DNA of 64,000 bases from Rhodospirillales bacterium (GTDB lineage: Bacteria > Pseudomonadota > Alphaproteobacteria > Rhodospirillales > Rhodospirillaceae), in NCBI GenBank assembly GCA_028278135.1, contig JANQEW010000020.1:186001-250000 (forward strand), read 5' to 3'. Of the stretch, positions 47,900 through 58,124 are shown one piece after another. Positions within the stretch are counted from its first letter, which is position 1. Every line of letters begins with the position of its first letter. Below the pieces are notes generated by a model. It ran no database searches, had not been told where the DNA came from, and saw only the letters and a program-made list of their open reading frames with translations. The position numbers and the translations under genes are program-made.

Positions 47900-48853
47900 A
47901 TGTCGGGCATGATAGTCCTGAAGGGACTGAGTAAGCAATTCGACCATTTAGTTGCCGTTGACAACATCACTCTGACAGTAGCGCAAGGAGAAATTCTGGC
48001 GTTTCTAGGACCCAATGGCGCAGGCAAGTCGACGACCATGAAAATGGTGACGGGCTTTCTGGCCCCAACCGCCGGAACAGCTGCCGTGTGCGGATTCGAC
48101 ATTCTCACACAGCCATTAAAGGCAAAAGCCAAATTAGGTTATCTGCCAGAGGGGGCGCCCTCTTACGAGGACATGACTCCTGCAGGTTTCCTCTCTTTCA
48201 TCGCTCACATACGCGGCTATAGCAGAAGGCGAGAAAGGGCGAAGCGTGTTGCTGCCGTTGCGGAACGTGTGGCCCTGACCGAAGTGCTACAGCAACCCAT
48301 CGATACTCTATCGAGGGGCTTTCGGCGCCGTGTGGGTTTGGCACAGGCTCTGCTGCATGACCCAGATGTCTTGATACTTGACGAACCAACTGAAGGCCTG
48401 GATCCAAACCAGAAACACCACGTACGCGGCCTGATTCACGACATGGCAGCGGACAAAGCAATAATCATCTCCACGCATATTTTGGAAGAAGTTGAAGCTT
48501 TGTGTGGCCGGGCCGTTATCATTACCCGTGGCCGTCTTGTCGCTGATAGCACAGCTGAGGCGCTCCTGGCCGGTCTCCCCTATCACAATGCCGTCACAGT
48601 GACCGTGACAGCAGCAGAGGCTGACGTCGTAGAACAGAAATTACGCGGGTTAGCCAAAACAAGCAGTGTGGAACGCCTTTCGAACAAATCTCTTTTAGAG
48701 GCAAGCAGCATTCGGCTGAGAGTGTTGAGTCGGGACAGGCAACCCATCACAGCCGAGGTGAGCGAAGCCCTGCGATTCCATACCCTGACTGCGCTGACAG
48801 TGGAGCGTGGGCGACTCGACGACGTTTTCAGAAACCTCACCTTACCAGACTAA
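47900..48853 (+). CDS. ABC transporter ATPase, GldA-type
   Basis: 317 residues from ATG 47900, a few bases after AGAAAGGGTGAG. Walker A GPNGAGKST, signature LSRGFRRRVGLAQAL, Walker B VLILDEPTEGLDP and the switch histidine in STHILEEVEALC are intact. It is first of four tightly spaced genes (ATPase, permease, GldG-like, DUF4340). In Bacteroidetes the Gld genes serve gliding, but the same set is widespread in proteobacteria with unknown substrate; export or a cell-envelope role is likely. Confidence 0.93.
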   Translation: MSGMIVLKGLSKQFDHLVAVDNITLTVAQGEILAFLGPNGAGKSTTMKMVTGFLAPTAGTAAVCGFDILTQPLKAKAKLGYLPEGAPSYEDMTPAGFLSFIAHIRGYSRRRERAKRVAAVAERVALTEVLQQPIDTLSRGFRRRVGLAQALLHDPDVLILDEPTEGLDPNQKHHVRGLIHDMAADKAIIISTHILEEVEALCGRAVIITRGRLVADSTAEALLAGLPYHNAVTVTVTAAEADVVEQKLRGLAKTSSVERLSNKSLLEASSIRLRVLSRDRQPITAEVSEALRFHTLTALTVERGRLDDVFRNLTLPD

Positions 48854-48869
48854 GGAAGAGGGCCGAAGC

Positions 48870-49616
48870 ATGAGATACACACTCCAGAGGGTGCGTGCCG
48901 TGGCATGGCGAGAATTCAAGTCCTATTTCATGACTCCGCTTGCCATGGTCTTCCTTGTGATCTTTACCGCTTCAGCAAACGCGCTCACTTTCTATGTTGG
49001 AAACATTTTTGAAAATGGGCAGGCTAGCTTAGAAAGTTTCTTTCTTTATCACCCGTGGCTTTATCTGTTACTCGTACCAGCAGTGGCCATGCGCCTATGG
49101 GCGGAAGAATGGAACTCTGGTACTGTTGAGATGCTGCTCACTTTACCATTGTCCACGGCGCAGGCAGTCTTAGGTAAGTTCTTAGCAGCGTGGGCATTCC
49201 TCGGATTAGCTTTGATTTTGACAGTCCCGCTATGGATCTCTGTCAATATGCTGGGTGAGCCAGACAATGGTGTTGTGATAGCGGGCTACCTAGGCAGTTT
49301 CCTCATGGCCGGTGCGTTTCTGGCCATCGGCTCCTGCCTCTCTGCCTTAACAAGGAATCAGGTCATTGCCTTCGTGGGAGCTGCAGCAGTGAGCTTCCTG
49401 CTGGTGATGAGTGGCCTTGATATAGTACTGGATGTTTTTCGTTCATGGCGTTTACTAATAATAGCTGAATCTATTGCAGCCTTGTCAATTCTTACACATT
49501 TCCAGTCACTCATGCGCGGCACAATTGGATTGTCTGATGTTATTTTCTTTCTCTCTATAATAGTATTTTGGTTATTCGCTACAGTGGTAGTGCTCGACAG
49601 GCACAAGGGCTCGTGA
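48870..49616 (+). CDS. ABC transporter permease, GldF-type
   Basis: 248 residues, six hydrophobic segments, starting at ATG 48870 sixteen bases after the ATPase stop. The ABC-2 family motif MRLWAEEWNSGTVEMLLTLPLS near residues 70-92 is diagnostic, and REFKSYFMTPLA opens the protein. It pairs with the ATPase upstream. Its stop precedes the start of the GldG-like gene by two bases. Confidence 0.9.
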   Translation: MRYTLQRVRAVAWREFKSYFMTPLAMVFLVIFTASANALTFYVGNIFENGQASLESFFLYHPWLYLLLVPAVAMRLWAEEWNSGTVEMLLTLPLSTAQAVLGKFLAAWAFLGLALILTVPLWISVNMLGEPDNGVVIAGYLGSFLMAGAFLAIGSCLSALTRNQVIAFVGAAAVSFLLVMSGLDIVLDVFRSWRLLIIAESIAALSILTHFQSLMRGTIGLSDVIFFLSIIVFWLFATVVVLDRHKGS

Positions 49617-49618
49617 CA

Positions 49619-51502
49619 ATGGCTGCTGCCTCTCCTTCCTTCACGCTCACTCGCCACAGGCACTGTCTGTGGTTGGTGGGCTTAGTACTTGCAACAGTTA
49701 CTGTACTGGCCGTCAACGTTGCTGCTTTTTCCAGATTCAAGCCATTTTATCTGGATATGACAGAAGAAAAGCTTTTTACCCTCTCAGAGAGTACAAAGCA
49801 TGTCCTTTCCAGGATTGATGAGCCTATTACTGTACGGCTCTACTTTTCTCGTCAAATAGGTGAAAAAAATTTTTTATTGAATTCTTATTATAATAATGTT
49901 TACAGATTATTATTGCAATACGTGAATTTTTCCTCAGGTAAAATCCTCTTAAAGCTGATAGATCCGGAGCCATTTTCAGAATCTGAGGATAGGGCGGTGG
50001 CTTTCGGGTTGCAAGGTGTCCCGGTGAGCGAGAGTGGTGAACTGGGTTATTTTGGTTTAGCAGCAACTAATAGTATTGATTCTCAAGAAATTGTGTCGTT
50101 CTTCAATCCCGAGCGTGAGCCTTTTCTGGAATACGATTTAACAAGGCTCGTTCACAGCCTAGCGATAACCCGGCGTAAAACCATTGGTCTTTTGTCCACT
50201 CTGCCACTCGACGATCCGGGTGATCTCGAGATGGTAGAGAGACGACGTTGGTTGGTCCTGGATCAGATCCGCACGCTGTTCAATGTGCAGAGTCTGCCTG
50301 TAATGCTCGACGCTCTGCTGCCGCATGAGATCGACATGCTGATGGTAGTCCAGCCGAAGAATCTGCCGGCAAAAACCCTGTATGCCATCGATCAGTTTGT
50401 CCTCAAGGGCGGACGAGTGTTGCTTTTTATCGATCCTGTTGCCGAAAGTAGCTCGTCTGGCGCGGAGACCACTGATTCATCTTTCAGTGGTTTGAGCAGG
50501 CTTTTGGAAGCCTGGGGGATTCGTTTTGTTCCACACCAAGTGGCCGCTAATGTCGATGCCGCGAGGCGGGTCAATGCGGGCCGGGGTATGCATGCGATGA
50601 TCACAGATCATGTAGCTTGGCTCTCGCTCGGACAGGACGCTTTCGACGACCGTGATGCAGTTGTTGGCACTTTGGAGCGAGTGAATGTGGCTACTGCGGG
50701 TGTTTTAGAGGCCATTGATGGGGCAACGACCACCATAAACCCGCTCATTTCAACAAGCATACGGTCGATGCGACTGTCTGCAGAGCAATTCACCAGTCCT
50801 ATACCAGATCTCATAGGTCTGGTGCGGTCTTTTCGCTCTGCAAATCAGCGACTAGCTCTTGCTGTCCGTGTCACGGGGAGAGCATCATCGGCTTTTTCTA
50901 ATGGAGCACCAGTGGCATGGCGTGGGCAAAATGATCATATTACGAAGGCAAATATTCACATACTTATCGTAGCTGACACGGACATCTTAACAGATAGTCT
51001 CTGGGTGCAGAAACAGAATTTCTTTGGTCAACAGTTGATTGTTCCCGTAGCAGATAATGGCACGTTTGTCCTCAATGCGTTGGAGGATCTCTCTGGTGCC
51101 GAGGCGCTGATAGGCTTACGTGGCCGGGGGAGGATGGAACGGCCATTGGTGCTGGTCGAAAACCTGCGTCGCGAGGCAGAATTGCGCTATAGAGCCAGAG
51201 AAAGGGCGCTCCTGCAGCAGATAGAATCCGTGCAGGAGCGTATGCGCACCTTGGAAAGGCGTGAGACAAAGTCCACCGAGCTTTTGCTCATGCCACAGGA
51301 ACGCAAGGATCTTGAGTCCTTCCGTCGTGACTTGTTGACGGCTCGTCACGAATTACGCACGGTCAAGCACGCACTGGCCCAGGATATTGAACGCCTAGAA
51401 GGCTGGATCAAAGCTATCAATATTGCCGGTGTCCCGCTGTTGCTAACTGGCGTGGCCGTGGGAATCGCTATGCGTCGTCGCCGGCTGAGACTTGCTCTCT
51501 AA
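49619..51502 (+). CDS. GldG-family ABC-associated protein
   Basis: 627 residues from ATG 49619. An N-terminal membrane segment (residues 14-35) is followed by DMTEEKLFTLSESTKHVL, typical of GldG/ABC_transp_aux, a large periplasmic region with KGGRVLLFIDP, and a C-terminal coiled coil then membrane helix (GVPLLLTGVAVGIAM). About 49860-49930 is very AT-rich, encoding FLLNSYYNNVYRLLLQ. Presumed accessory subunit of the transporter. Confidence 0.88.
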   Translation: MAAASPSFTLTRHRHCLWLVGLVLATVTVLAVNVAAFSRFKPFYLDMTEEKLFTLSESTKHVLSRIDEPITVRLYFSRQIGEKNFLLNSYYNNVYRLLLQYVNFSSGKILLKLIDPEPFSESEDRAVAFGLQGVPVSESGELGYFGLAATNSIDSQEIVSFFNPEREPFLEYDLTRLVHSLAITRRKTIGLLSTLPLDDPGDLEMVERRRWLVLDQIRTLFNVQSLPVMLDALLPHEIDMLMVVQPKNLPAKTLYAIDQFVLKGGRVLLFIDPVAESSSSGAETTDSSFSGLSRLLEAWGIRFVPHQVAANVDAARRVNAGRGMHAMITDHVAWLSLGQDAFDDRDAVVGTLERVNVATAGVLEAIDGATTTINPLISTSIRSMRLSAEQFTSPIPDLIGLVRSFRSANQRLALAVRVTGRASSAFSNGAPVAWRGQNDHITKANIHILIVADTDILTDSLWVQKQNFFGQQLIVPVADNGTFVLNALEDLSGAEALIGLRGRGRMERPLVLVENLRREAELRYRARERALLQQIESVQERMRTLERRETKSTELLLMPQERKDLESFRRDLLTARHELRTVKHALAQDIERLEGWIKAINIAGVPLLLTGVAVGIAMRRRRLRLAL

Positions 51503-51541
51503 CGCTCTGAACAACGTGGTCGGGGGGGGAGGAACATCGTG

Positions 51542-52615
51542 ATGTCGCTCAGGAGATTCCTTATCGTCGCTCTGCTTGCGGTGGTCTCCATCATTTTAGC
51601 CATGACTAGTCTGCGTCACTCTCCAGCCACAGGTGAAAAAGTGTTATTTCCTGGATTAAGCAATAAAATCGATGATATTTCTATTTTTACTGTGCGATCC
51701 GCCACGTCTTCCGTGACGGCCAGACGCAGTCCTCAAGGGTGGCATCTTGAGGAGTGGGACGGCTACCCAGCTGATGGCTCTAAAATTCGTGCTCTGGTAG
51801 CAGAGATGATTCGGGCAGTTCTTCTAGAGCCGAAAACCGCAGATTTAGGACGTCATGCCCTCTTAGATCTTGCCGACCCTGCGCCTGCAACAGAGGCCGC
51901 TGCTGCCGAGGGCCGTGGCCGTGAACTCACTCTCCATGACGCAAACGGCAATGTCCTGGCCGCTATCATTATTGGGAGACGTCGTTTTGATCTCGGCGGC
52001 GGGATTGCAGGCAGCGAGGGCGTTTATGTGCGCCGTCCTGGCGAGGCACAGACGTGGCTAGCCCGCACAGGCCTCTTTCCGACAACGGACATCAGTGGCT
52101 GGGTTGATTCCACTTTGATGGGACTGGACAGCGCCCGGCTGGCCCAGGTGACTCTCCGCCATCCTAACGGCCATACCATCAGAGTTACGAATAACGGGAC
52201 ACAAAAGACTGTCCACCCCCTTCCACCGAACACTCAGGTGGACGAGAACGCAACATACCGTATCTTCGCACTCTTATCTCATATCACGTTTGAAAATGTC
52301 GTACGTAATAATATTTATCGTAATAATAGTAATACTGGCATAGAGGCGACAAGGGCTTTTCTGACGACCCATGATGGACTCCGAATCAACGTTACCGCAT
52401 ACAATAGGGACGGCGCCACATGGGTAGCTCTGACAGCCAACGCCGCTCCAGAGAGTCCCGCCGCCGTTCATACGGAGGCTGACACGCTACACACCCGTCA
52501 TCACACATGGCTGTACCAGATTCCCTCCTATAGCGCTGCCGTCTTTCAGACTCGCCCGGAAGACCTGATGCAAAGGCAAGAAGAAAAGAGAGAAGAGTCA
52601 TCGGCACAGCCATAG
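51542..52615 (+). CDS. DUF4340 domain-containing protein
   Basis: 357 residues, start ATG 51542 (a GTG at 51539 is equally near the strong GGGGGGAGG site). It has an N-terminal membrane anchor (RRFLIVALLAVVSIILAM) and the family's repeated beta-rich periplasmic domain. DUF4340 proteins habitually form the last gene of Gld-type ABC operons, as here. Function unknown. Short AT-rich asparagine codons (52304-52336) give RNNIYRNNSN. Convergent with leuB only 14 bases further. Confidence 0.85.
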   Translation: MSLRRFLIVALLAVVSIILAMTSLRHSPATGEKVLFPGLSNKIDDISIFTVRSATSSVTARRSPQGWHLEEWDGYPADGSKIRALVAEMIRAVLLEPKTADLGRHALLDLADPAPATEAAAAEGRGRELTLHDANGNVLAAIIIGRRRFDLGGGIAGSEGVYVRRPGEAQTWLARTGLFPTTDISGWVDSTLMGLDSARLAQVTLRHPNGHTIRVTNNGTQKTVHPLPPNTQVDENATYRIFALLSHITFENVVRNNIYRNNSNTGIEATRAFLTTHDGLRINVTAYNRDGATWVALTANAAPESPAAVHTEADTLHTRHHTWLYQIPSYSAAVFQTRPEDLMQRQEEKREESSAQP

Positions 52616-52629
52616 GGTTGTGAGCGTCT

Positions 52630-53739
52630 CTAAGTAAGCTTATCTAACTCGCGTAAAATGACATCACCCATCACTGTGGTTGACACCTTAGCCTTGTTGG
52701 GCTGCATGATGTCAGCCGTACGTAAGCCACCGCTCAGCACCCGCTGGACTGCTCGCTCTATCAAGTCAGCGTCAGACGGCTGATCAAACGAGTAGCGTAG
52801 CATCATTGCAAATGATAACAGTGTGGCAAGAGGGTTAGCGATATCCTTTCCAGCAATATCCGGAGCTGAGCCATGGGCTGGCTCATAGAGGGCTCTTCGC
52901 CGTCTCCCCTCCTCTGGAGGCATTCCTAAACTCGCTGATGGTAGCATACCAAGGGAGCCAGTCAGGGTTGCAGCACAGTCGGACAGCAGGTCACCGAACA
53001 AATTATCAGTCACAATAACGTCGAATTGCTTTGGAGCTCGTACTAATTGCATAGCACAATTGTCAGCATACATATGTGAAAGTTCTACACCTTTGTCTTT
53101 ATATTCTTCATTCCATATTCTCGTAACTTCTTCACGCCATAGTGCGCCCGCTTCCATAACGTTGGCTTTGTCGACAGAAGAGACTTTCCTGTTTCTCTTC
53201 AAAGAGAGGTCGAAAGCGATGCGGGCTACACGAACAATCTCATTAGTAGAGTATGAATGCGTATTAATCCCAATACGATTCCCATCTGATAGTATATCAA
53301 TTCCACGGGGTTTGCCAAAATAGACACCACCGGTCAGCTCACGCACGATCATAAGATCGAGACCCTTGACAACGTCCAGCTTTAACGTCGCCGCATCAGC
53401 CAGAGCATCGAACACGATAGCTGGCCGTAAGTTGGCGAAGAGATCCATGGCCTTACGCAAACGCAGCAAACCCTGCTCTGGCTTCTTGTCGAAAGACAAA
53501 CCGTCCCACCTTGGCCCACCAACGGCACCCAGTAGAACAGCGTCAGCGGCCATAGCTTCCGCTAGGGTGTCATCTGTCAGGGACACACCGTGCACATCAC
53601 AGGAACATCCACCAATCAAACCCTCGCTGACGTCAAACTGAACCCGCCCCTTGCGAGCCATCCAGTCGATCACACGCATGACTTGGGCCATGACCTCGGG
53701 ACCAATTCCGTCGCCCGAAAGAACGAGAAGTCTCTTCAT
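52630..53739 (-). CDS. leuB: 3-isopropylmalate dehydrogenase
   Basis: 369-residue enzyme of leucine synthesis that oxidises and decarboxylates 3-isopropylmalate with [20 protein letters not shown] opens the protein; the substrate region [14 protein letters not shown] and metal-binding [10 protein letters not shown] and [18 protein letters not shown] are intact. Transcribed after leuD on the minus strand; together leuC-leuD-leuB cover three consecutive steps. Confidence 0.97.
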   Translation of the reverse strand: MKRLLVLSGDGIGPEVMAQVMRVIDWMARKGRVQFDVSEGLIGGCSCDVHGVSLTDDTLAEAMAADAVLLGAVGGPRWDGLSFDKKPEQGLLRLRKAMDLFANLRPAIVFDALADAATLKLDVVKGLDLMIVRELTGGVYFGKPRGIDILSDGNRIGINTHSYSTNEIVRVARIAFDLSLKRNRKVSSVDKANVMEAGALWREEVTRIWNEEYKDKGVELSHMYADNCAMQLVRAPKQFDVIVTDNLFGDLLSDCAATLTGSLGMLPSASLGMPPEEGRRRRALYEPAHGSAPDIAGKDIANPLATLLSFAMMLRYSFDQPSDADLIERAVQRVLSGGLRTADIMQPNKAKVSTTVMGDVILRELDKLT

Positions 53740-53776
53740 CGTGCCTCACTTTTGCTCCAGGTCCATCAGTGCCCCT

Positions 53777-53794
53777 CGCCATGTTCGCCATGTT
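53777..53794. repeat. Perfect 9-base tandem duplication
   Basis: CGCCATGTT occurs twice head to tail in the 81-base spacer between leuD and leuB. Confidence 0.8.
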
Positions 53795-53820
53795 CACAAA
53801 GCCCATATTATAGTCATCCA

Positions 53821-54453
53821 TCATAACCACGGCCGTGTGTGACATTGTACTTCCTCATAGGCAGTAATCTTGTGAGCCTTTTTCATGGTCAGCCCAATAT
53901 CTTCAATTCCTTCCATCAAGCAATACTTGTGGAAGGGATCAACCGCGAAAGAGATAATCCTATGATGAGACACACGGACCTCCTGGCGTTCTAGATCAAC
54001 AGTCATTGTAGCACGTGCCCCCCCGCACTCTGCTGCCTCCATCAGGGTGTTCACATGCTCCTGCGGTAGAAGAAGCGGCAGGATGCCGTTTTTCAAACAG
54101 TTGTTAAAAAATATATCAGCATAGCTAGGTGCGACAAGGCACCGAATGCCAAAATCCAGAATTGCCCATGGTGCGTGTTCGCGAGAGGAACCACAGCCAA
54201 AATTGTCGCCTGTCACCAAAATAGCAGCTTGACGATAAATTCCCTGGTTAAGAATAAACTCAGGCCTCTCTTTTTCATTGTGATCGTAACGCATGTCATG
54301 AAACAAATTGCGGCCCAGTCCGCTGCGCTGGATCGTCTTCAAAAACTGCTTAGGAATAATCATATCAGTATCAACATTCACCATGGGCAACGGTGCTGCA
54401 ACACCTGTTAGAACGGTGAATTTCTTCAGTCCTGCATGTCTTTGTTGTACCAT
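53821..54453 (-). CDS. leuD: 3-isopropylmalate dehydratase small subunit
   Basis: 210 residues from ATG 54453, giving the usual N-terminus with [21 protein letters not shown]. The segment [21 protein letters not shown] is the swivel-domain signature. It pairs with LeuC to isomerise 2- to 3-isopropylmalate. An open extension upstream to 54564 is composed mostly of a duplicated noncoding stretch and is discounted. Confidence 0.96.
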   Translation of the reverse strand: MVQQRHAGLKKFTVLTGVAAPLPMVNVDTDMIIPKQFLKTIQRSGLGRNLFHDMRYDHNEKERPEFILNQGIYRQAAILVTGDNFGCGSSREHAPWAILDFGIRCLVAPSYADIFFNNCLKNGILPLLLPQEHVNTLMEAAECGGARATMTVDLERQEVRVSHHRIISFAVDPFHKYCLMEGIEDIGLTMKKAHKITAYEEVQCHTRPWL

Positions 54454-54532
54454 GCTCACTCTGTTCCTAATAGTTATTCTCTCCCACCTTCTGCAAGCTG
54501 AGCAAACGGACCGCGGGATCGACTCTCTCTCA

Positions 54533-54564
54533 GGAATGTCAGATCCATGGAATGTCAGATCCAT
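54533..54564. repeat. Perfect 16-base tandem duplication
   Basis: GGAATGTCAGATCCAT occurs twice head to tail in the leuC-leuD spacer, the longest perfect two-copy repeat seen in the window. Confidence 0.92.
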
Positions 54565-54585
54565 CCAGAAGAGATGTGATCCGAC

Positions 54586-55989
54586 TTACAGAGACCGAAC
54601 ATCCGTCAAATAGCCCGTGATCGCAGCGGCCGCGGCCATAAGAGGACTCATCAGATGAGTACGCCCTTCTCTGCCTTGACGTCCCTCAAAATTACGGTTT
54701 GAGGTTGAGGCACATCTTTGCCCTGGAGAGAGACGATCAGCATTCATTGCTAAACACATAGAGCACCCTGGCTTGCGCCAAGAAAAACCCGCTTCGCGAA
54801 AAATTCTGTCAAGTCCTTCAGCCTCAGCTTGTGCCTTTACCAAGCCAGAGCCTGGCACGACCATAGCGTCCACCCATGGTGCGACCACCCGATGCCGTAC
54901 CACAGCTGCAGCTTTACGCAGATCCTCTATGCGGCCATTAGTACAACTACCGATGAAAACCCTATCTATGCGGATATCCGTCATTGGCGTACCGGGAGTC
55001 AATCCCATGTATGCAAGAGACCGGAGCATCGCACGGCGCTTACTGCTCTCAGTGGCCAATGTGGGATCGGGGACATGACCTGTAATAGGGACAACGTCCT
55101 CAGGGCTTGTCCCCCATGTGACCTGCGGCACGAGATCAGCGGCCTGCAGAGTCACTGTAGAATCAAATCTTGCCTGCACATCCGTCCGCAGCGTCTGCCA
55201 ATAGGCCAACGCCTTTTCCCAGGCAGCGCCTCGCGGCGCTCTCGGTAGACCAGCTAAATAAGTGAATGTCTTGTCGTCTGGTGCGATCACGCCAGCTCTT
55301 GCCCCGGCTTCAATGCTCATATTACAGACTGTCATACGCTCTTCCATAGACAGATTACGGATTGCCTGGCCGTCATACTCTATGACATGACCAGTCCCGC
55401 CTGCTGTGCCTAGACGACCCACAATGGCCAATACGATATCCTTGGCTGTGACACACGGTCTCAGCATACCGTCCACTCTTACCCGCATATTTTTAGCCGG
55501 CTTTTGCAAAAGAGTCTGTGTGGCGAGCACGTGCTCAACTTCAGAAGTACCAATACCAAAGGCGAGTGCCCCAAAAGCACCGTGAGTCGATGTATGAGAG
55601 TCCCCACAAACAATAGTAGTTCCTGGCAGAGTGAACCCCTGTTCAGGCCCAACGACATGGACAACACCCTGACGTACGTCGTTGACGTGCAAAAATTCAA
55701 TATCAAAATCGTTGCAATTCCTTGCTAAGGTCTCCACCTGCAAGCGGGACTCGTCGTCAGCGATGCTGTTCGACCAGTCAGTAGTTGGCACGTTATGATC
55801 CGCAACAGCTAAAGTCCATGCTGGCCGACGGACTCGGCGCCCGGCCAGACGCAGCCCTTCAAACGCTTGCGGACTGGTGACCTCGTGCACGAGATGACGA
55901 TCAATATAAATAAGGCATGTCCCGTCTTCCTGTACATCAACCAGGTGACTGTGCCAAATCTTGTCAAACAAAGTTAGAGGGATAGCCAT
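54586..55989 (-). CDS. leuC: 3-isopropylmalate dehydratase large subunit
   Basis: 467 residues from ATG 55989, giving [13 protein letters not shown]. The aconitase-fold motifs [19 protein letters not shown] and IGSCTNGR are present and the [4Fe-4S] ligands include CTNGR and the later GCSMCLAM cysteines. A start at 56016 adds nine residues; longer openings overlap rplS. It follows rplS by 58 bases and precedes leuD. Confidence 0.96.
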   Translation of the reverse strand: MAIPLTLFDKIWHSHLVDVQEDGTCLIYIDRHLVHEVTSPQAFEGLRLAGRRVRRPAWTLAVADHNVPTTDWSNSIADDESRLQVETLARNCNDFDIEFLHVNDVRQGVVHVVGPEQGFTLPGTTIVCGDSHTSTHGAFGALAFGIGTSEVEHVLATQTLLQKPAKNMRVRVDGMLRPCVTAKDIVLAIVGRLGTAGGTGHVIEYDGQAIRNLSMEERMTVCNMSIEAGARAGVIAPDDKTFTYLAGLPRAPRGAAWEKALAYWQTLRTDVQARFDSTVTLQAADLVPQVTWGTSPEDVVPITGHVPDPTLATESSKRRAMLRSLAYMGLTPGTPMTDIRIDRVFIGSCTNGRIEDLRKAAAVVRHRVVAPWVDAMVVPGSGLVKAQAEAEGLDRIFREAGFSWRKPGCSMCLAMNADRLSPGQRCASTSNRNFEGRQGREGRTHLMSPLMAAAAAITGYLTDVRSL

Positions 55990-56047
55990 GACAGTACTCA
56001 AATCGCCTGTGGCCATCGAGCAGCGGCGGACGACAACCATGGCATGA

Positions 56048-56425
56048 CTAACGCGCGCGCGCGCGCGCCGACGTATCTTCGACAATGCGAGCCGCACGGC
56101 CTCGACGGCTGCGCAGGTAATAGAGTTTAGCCCGTCTGACTCTGCCACGCCGGACTACTTCAATTCTCGCAATCGATGGCGCATACAGTGGGAAGATTCG
56201 TTCCACTCCCTCGCCGAATGAGATCTTCCGTACCGTGAAACTAGAGTTGAGGGCCGCATTGCGACGAGCAATGCATACACCCTCATAGGCCTGTATGCGC
56301 TCACGACTCCCTTCAACCACCTTCACATGGACCCGTAACGTGTCACCCGGCAAAAAATTGGGAATTGGCCGTGTGGCTGCTAATGCCGCTATATGCTCCT
56401 GTTCCAGTTGTGCTATGACATTCAT
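56048..56425 (-). CDS. rplS: 50S ribosomal protein L19
   Basis: 125 residues. N-terminus [11 protein letters not shown], then [33 protein letters not shown] and [13 protein letters not shown], as in all L19 proteins. It stands behind trmD in the usual rpsP-rimM-trmD-rplS order. The last codons encode ARARAR from a run of eight CG dinucleotides (56052-56068), so the C-terminal tail could change by slippage. Confidence 0.97.
   Translation of the reverse strand: MNVIAQLEQEHIAALAATRPIPNFLPGDTLRVHVKVVEGSRERIQAYEGVCIARRNAALNSSFTVRKISFGEGVERIFPLYAPSIARIEVVRRGRVRRAKLYYLRSRRGRAARIVEDTSARARAR
56052..56068. repeat. (CG)8 dinucleotide tract in the rplS 3' end
   Basis: Eight and a half CG units lie immediately before the rplS stop codon. 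Such a tract is prone to strand slippage, and a gain or loss of one unit would change the end of L19. Confidence 0.9.
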
Positions 56426-56443
56426 AGTTGTTCAACTCTTCCC

Positions 56444-57157
56444 TCATGTCCGTTTGCCATCGCAACCGCATACCGCATAACGGTGCCAGAGATCTGGTCT
56501 GCGCTCCCGGGTAACAATTTCAGATTGAATACGACGCCATTCCTCAACTCTCTTATGATGCCCGGAAACCAAGACTCCTGGCACAGCCCGGTCCGACCAT
56601 ACTCTCGGACGGGTATACTGATGATATTCTAATAATCCCCGGCTGAAACTTTCCTCCTGCAAAGATTCCATTGATTTCATCACTCCAGGTATGAGTCTTA
56701 TAATGGAATCTAATAAAACCAGTGCTGCGAGCTCACCACCAGACAATATATAGTCGCCAATACTCAGTTCATTCGCCCCATGCTTGTCTATGACCCGCTG
56801 GTCAACGCCCTCAAACCGGCCACACAGGATACAAAGCCCCCCTGTGCGAGCAAGAGCCCACGCGTCCGCTTGTGTGAGTGCCTGTCCGCGTGGTGTCATG
56901 TAGACAAAGGGCAGCCGTGAGTCACGATTCTCACAAAGAGCTGCATCGATCACATCAGCCCGCATGACCATACCCGATCCACCACCAAATGGTGCATTAT
57001 CAACAGTTCTATATTTATTGCGAGCATAATGACGAATATCTACAATTTTAAGACTCCATATCCCTGCCGCCAGAGCCTTTCCTGCTAATGAATAGCCAAG
57101 CGGTCCAGGAAACATACCGGGGAAGAGCGTTAAGACACAAACCCGAAAGGAAGCCAT
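56444..57157 (-). CDS. trmD: tRNA (guanine-N1)-methyltransferase
   Basis: 237 residues from ATG 57157, giving the family N-terminus FRVCVLTLFPGMFPGPLG. The knotted SAM site GGGSGMVMRADVI and LSIGDYILSGGELAALVLLD are present. It methylates G37 of tRNAs to prevent frameshifting. An ATG at 57193 overlaps the rimM stop as ATGA and would couple translation, adding twelve residues; the choice is open. Confidence 0.96.
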   Translation of the reverse strand: MASFRVCVLTLFPGMFPGPLGYSLAGKALAAGIWSLKIVDIRHYARNKYRTVDNAPFGGGSGMVMRADVIDAALCENRDSRLPFVYMTPRGQALTQADAWALARTGGLCILCGRFEGVDQRVIDKHGANELSIGDYILSGGELAALVLLDSIIRLIPGVMKSMESLQEESFSRGLLEYHQYTRPRVWSDRAVPGVLVSGHHKRVEEWRRIQSEIVTRERRPDLWHRYAVCGCDGKRT

Positions 57158-57189
57158 GCATTCAATCCCTGTCTCGCGCCCCCTCCCCC

Positions 57190-57717
57190 TCATGGAGGGT
57201 CTCGCCTGCCCCAGACATCACTCGCACGAGCGACTCTCACCCACCCCTTGGCCACATTCACCTCAGGTACTGTGGCCCGAGTGAAAGGCACCATAATGGT
57301 ACAGCCATTTGCCACCCTCACCTCAAGTATCGTCCCGGCCCCAAAATCATGCAGCGCTGTGACACAACCAGCTGGCTGCGATGTCGCACCGGCAAAGAGT
57401 ACCTCTAGGCCAACGAGATCTGCCCAATAAAATGTCTCATCCTCCTGTTCTGGCAACGCCGAACGCGGCACAAAAAGATAAACGCCCCGCAGGCTTTCTG
57501 CCTCAGAACGACTGGTCAGACCATCCAGATCAGCGAGCACCACCTTTCTCCCGCGCTGCTGCCCAAAGACCCGCATAGTGAAACAGCGCGTCCCACTCTT
57601 ATCCCACACAGGTCCATAGGCACCCACATCGGCCGGCTGGGCAGTAAAACTTCTTATCCGTACCCCCCCCCGCATGCCATGAGCGCCAATGATGATGCCA
57701 ACACAGACCCACCGCAT
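57190..57717 (-). CDS. rimM: Ribosome maturation factor RimM
   Basis: 175 residues. N-terminal RimM domain has VGIIIGAHGMRGGVRIRSFTAQP and the PRC-barrel part has EDETFYWADLVGLEV and VTALHDFGAGTILEV. It assists 30S maturation near the head domain. It lies between rpsP and trmD in the standard order, ending as trmD opens. Confidence 0.94.
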   Translation of the reverse strand: MRWVCVGIIIGAHGMRGGVRIRSFTAQPADVGAYGPVWDKSGTRCFTMRVFGQQRGRKVVLADLDGLTSRSEAESLRGVYLFVPRSALPEQEDETFYWADLVGLEVLFAGATSQPAGCVTALHDFGAGTILEVRVANGCTIMVPFTRATVPEVNVAKGWVRVARASDVWGRRDPP

Positions 57718-57808
57718 GCCTAGCCCTCATTCCGGCACATGCCAGCAAAAAAGACACTCTTCCCCAATCCCACCAACCCTATTCCAGTTCCAGAGGACGT
57801 GACGACTG

Positions 57809-58075
57809 TCACCTGTCAGATGACTCCATGAGACCAGCCAGACCTAAGAAGCGTGCCACTCTATCTGTGGGCTTCGCCCCCATTCCAAGCCAGTGTTTTA
57901 TGCGTTCTTCCTTGAGGACGACACGCTCCGCATGACCGTGCGGCAATATTGGGTTATAGGAGCCCAAACGTTCAAGAAAACGACCGTCACGCGGCGCTCT
58001 CGTGTCAGCCAGAACAACGCGGTAAAAAGGACGTTTCTTAGCGCCGGCACGGGCAAGACGAATACTGAGAGACAT
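57809..58075 (-). CDS. rpsP: 30S ribosomal protein S16
   Basis: 88 residues from ATG 58075: [20 protein letters not shown], then [13 protein letters not shown]. The open frame extending to 58234 lies inside ffh and is not used. It is first ribosomal gene of the rpsP-rimM-trmD-rplS series, 49 bases after ffh on the same strand. Confidence 0.97.
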   Translation of the reverse strand: MSLSIRLARAGAKKRPFYRVVLADTRAPRDGRFLERLGSYNPILPHGHAERVVLKEERIKHWLGMGAKPTDRVARFLGLAGLMESSDR

Positions 58076-58124
58076 AAAAAAACTACTCCGTTTTGCTAGA
58101 AGTGACGGCAAGAGAACATTGCGG

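Noticed and set aside
54454-54564. 37-residue extension of LeuD
   Set aside because: It consists largely of the 16-base tandem duplication region and does not resemble LeuD N-termini.
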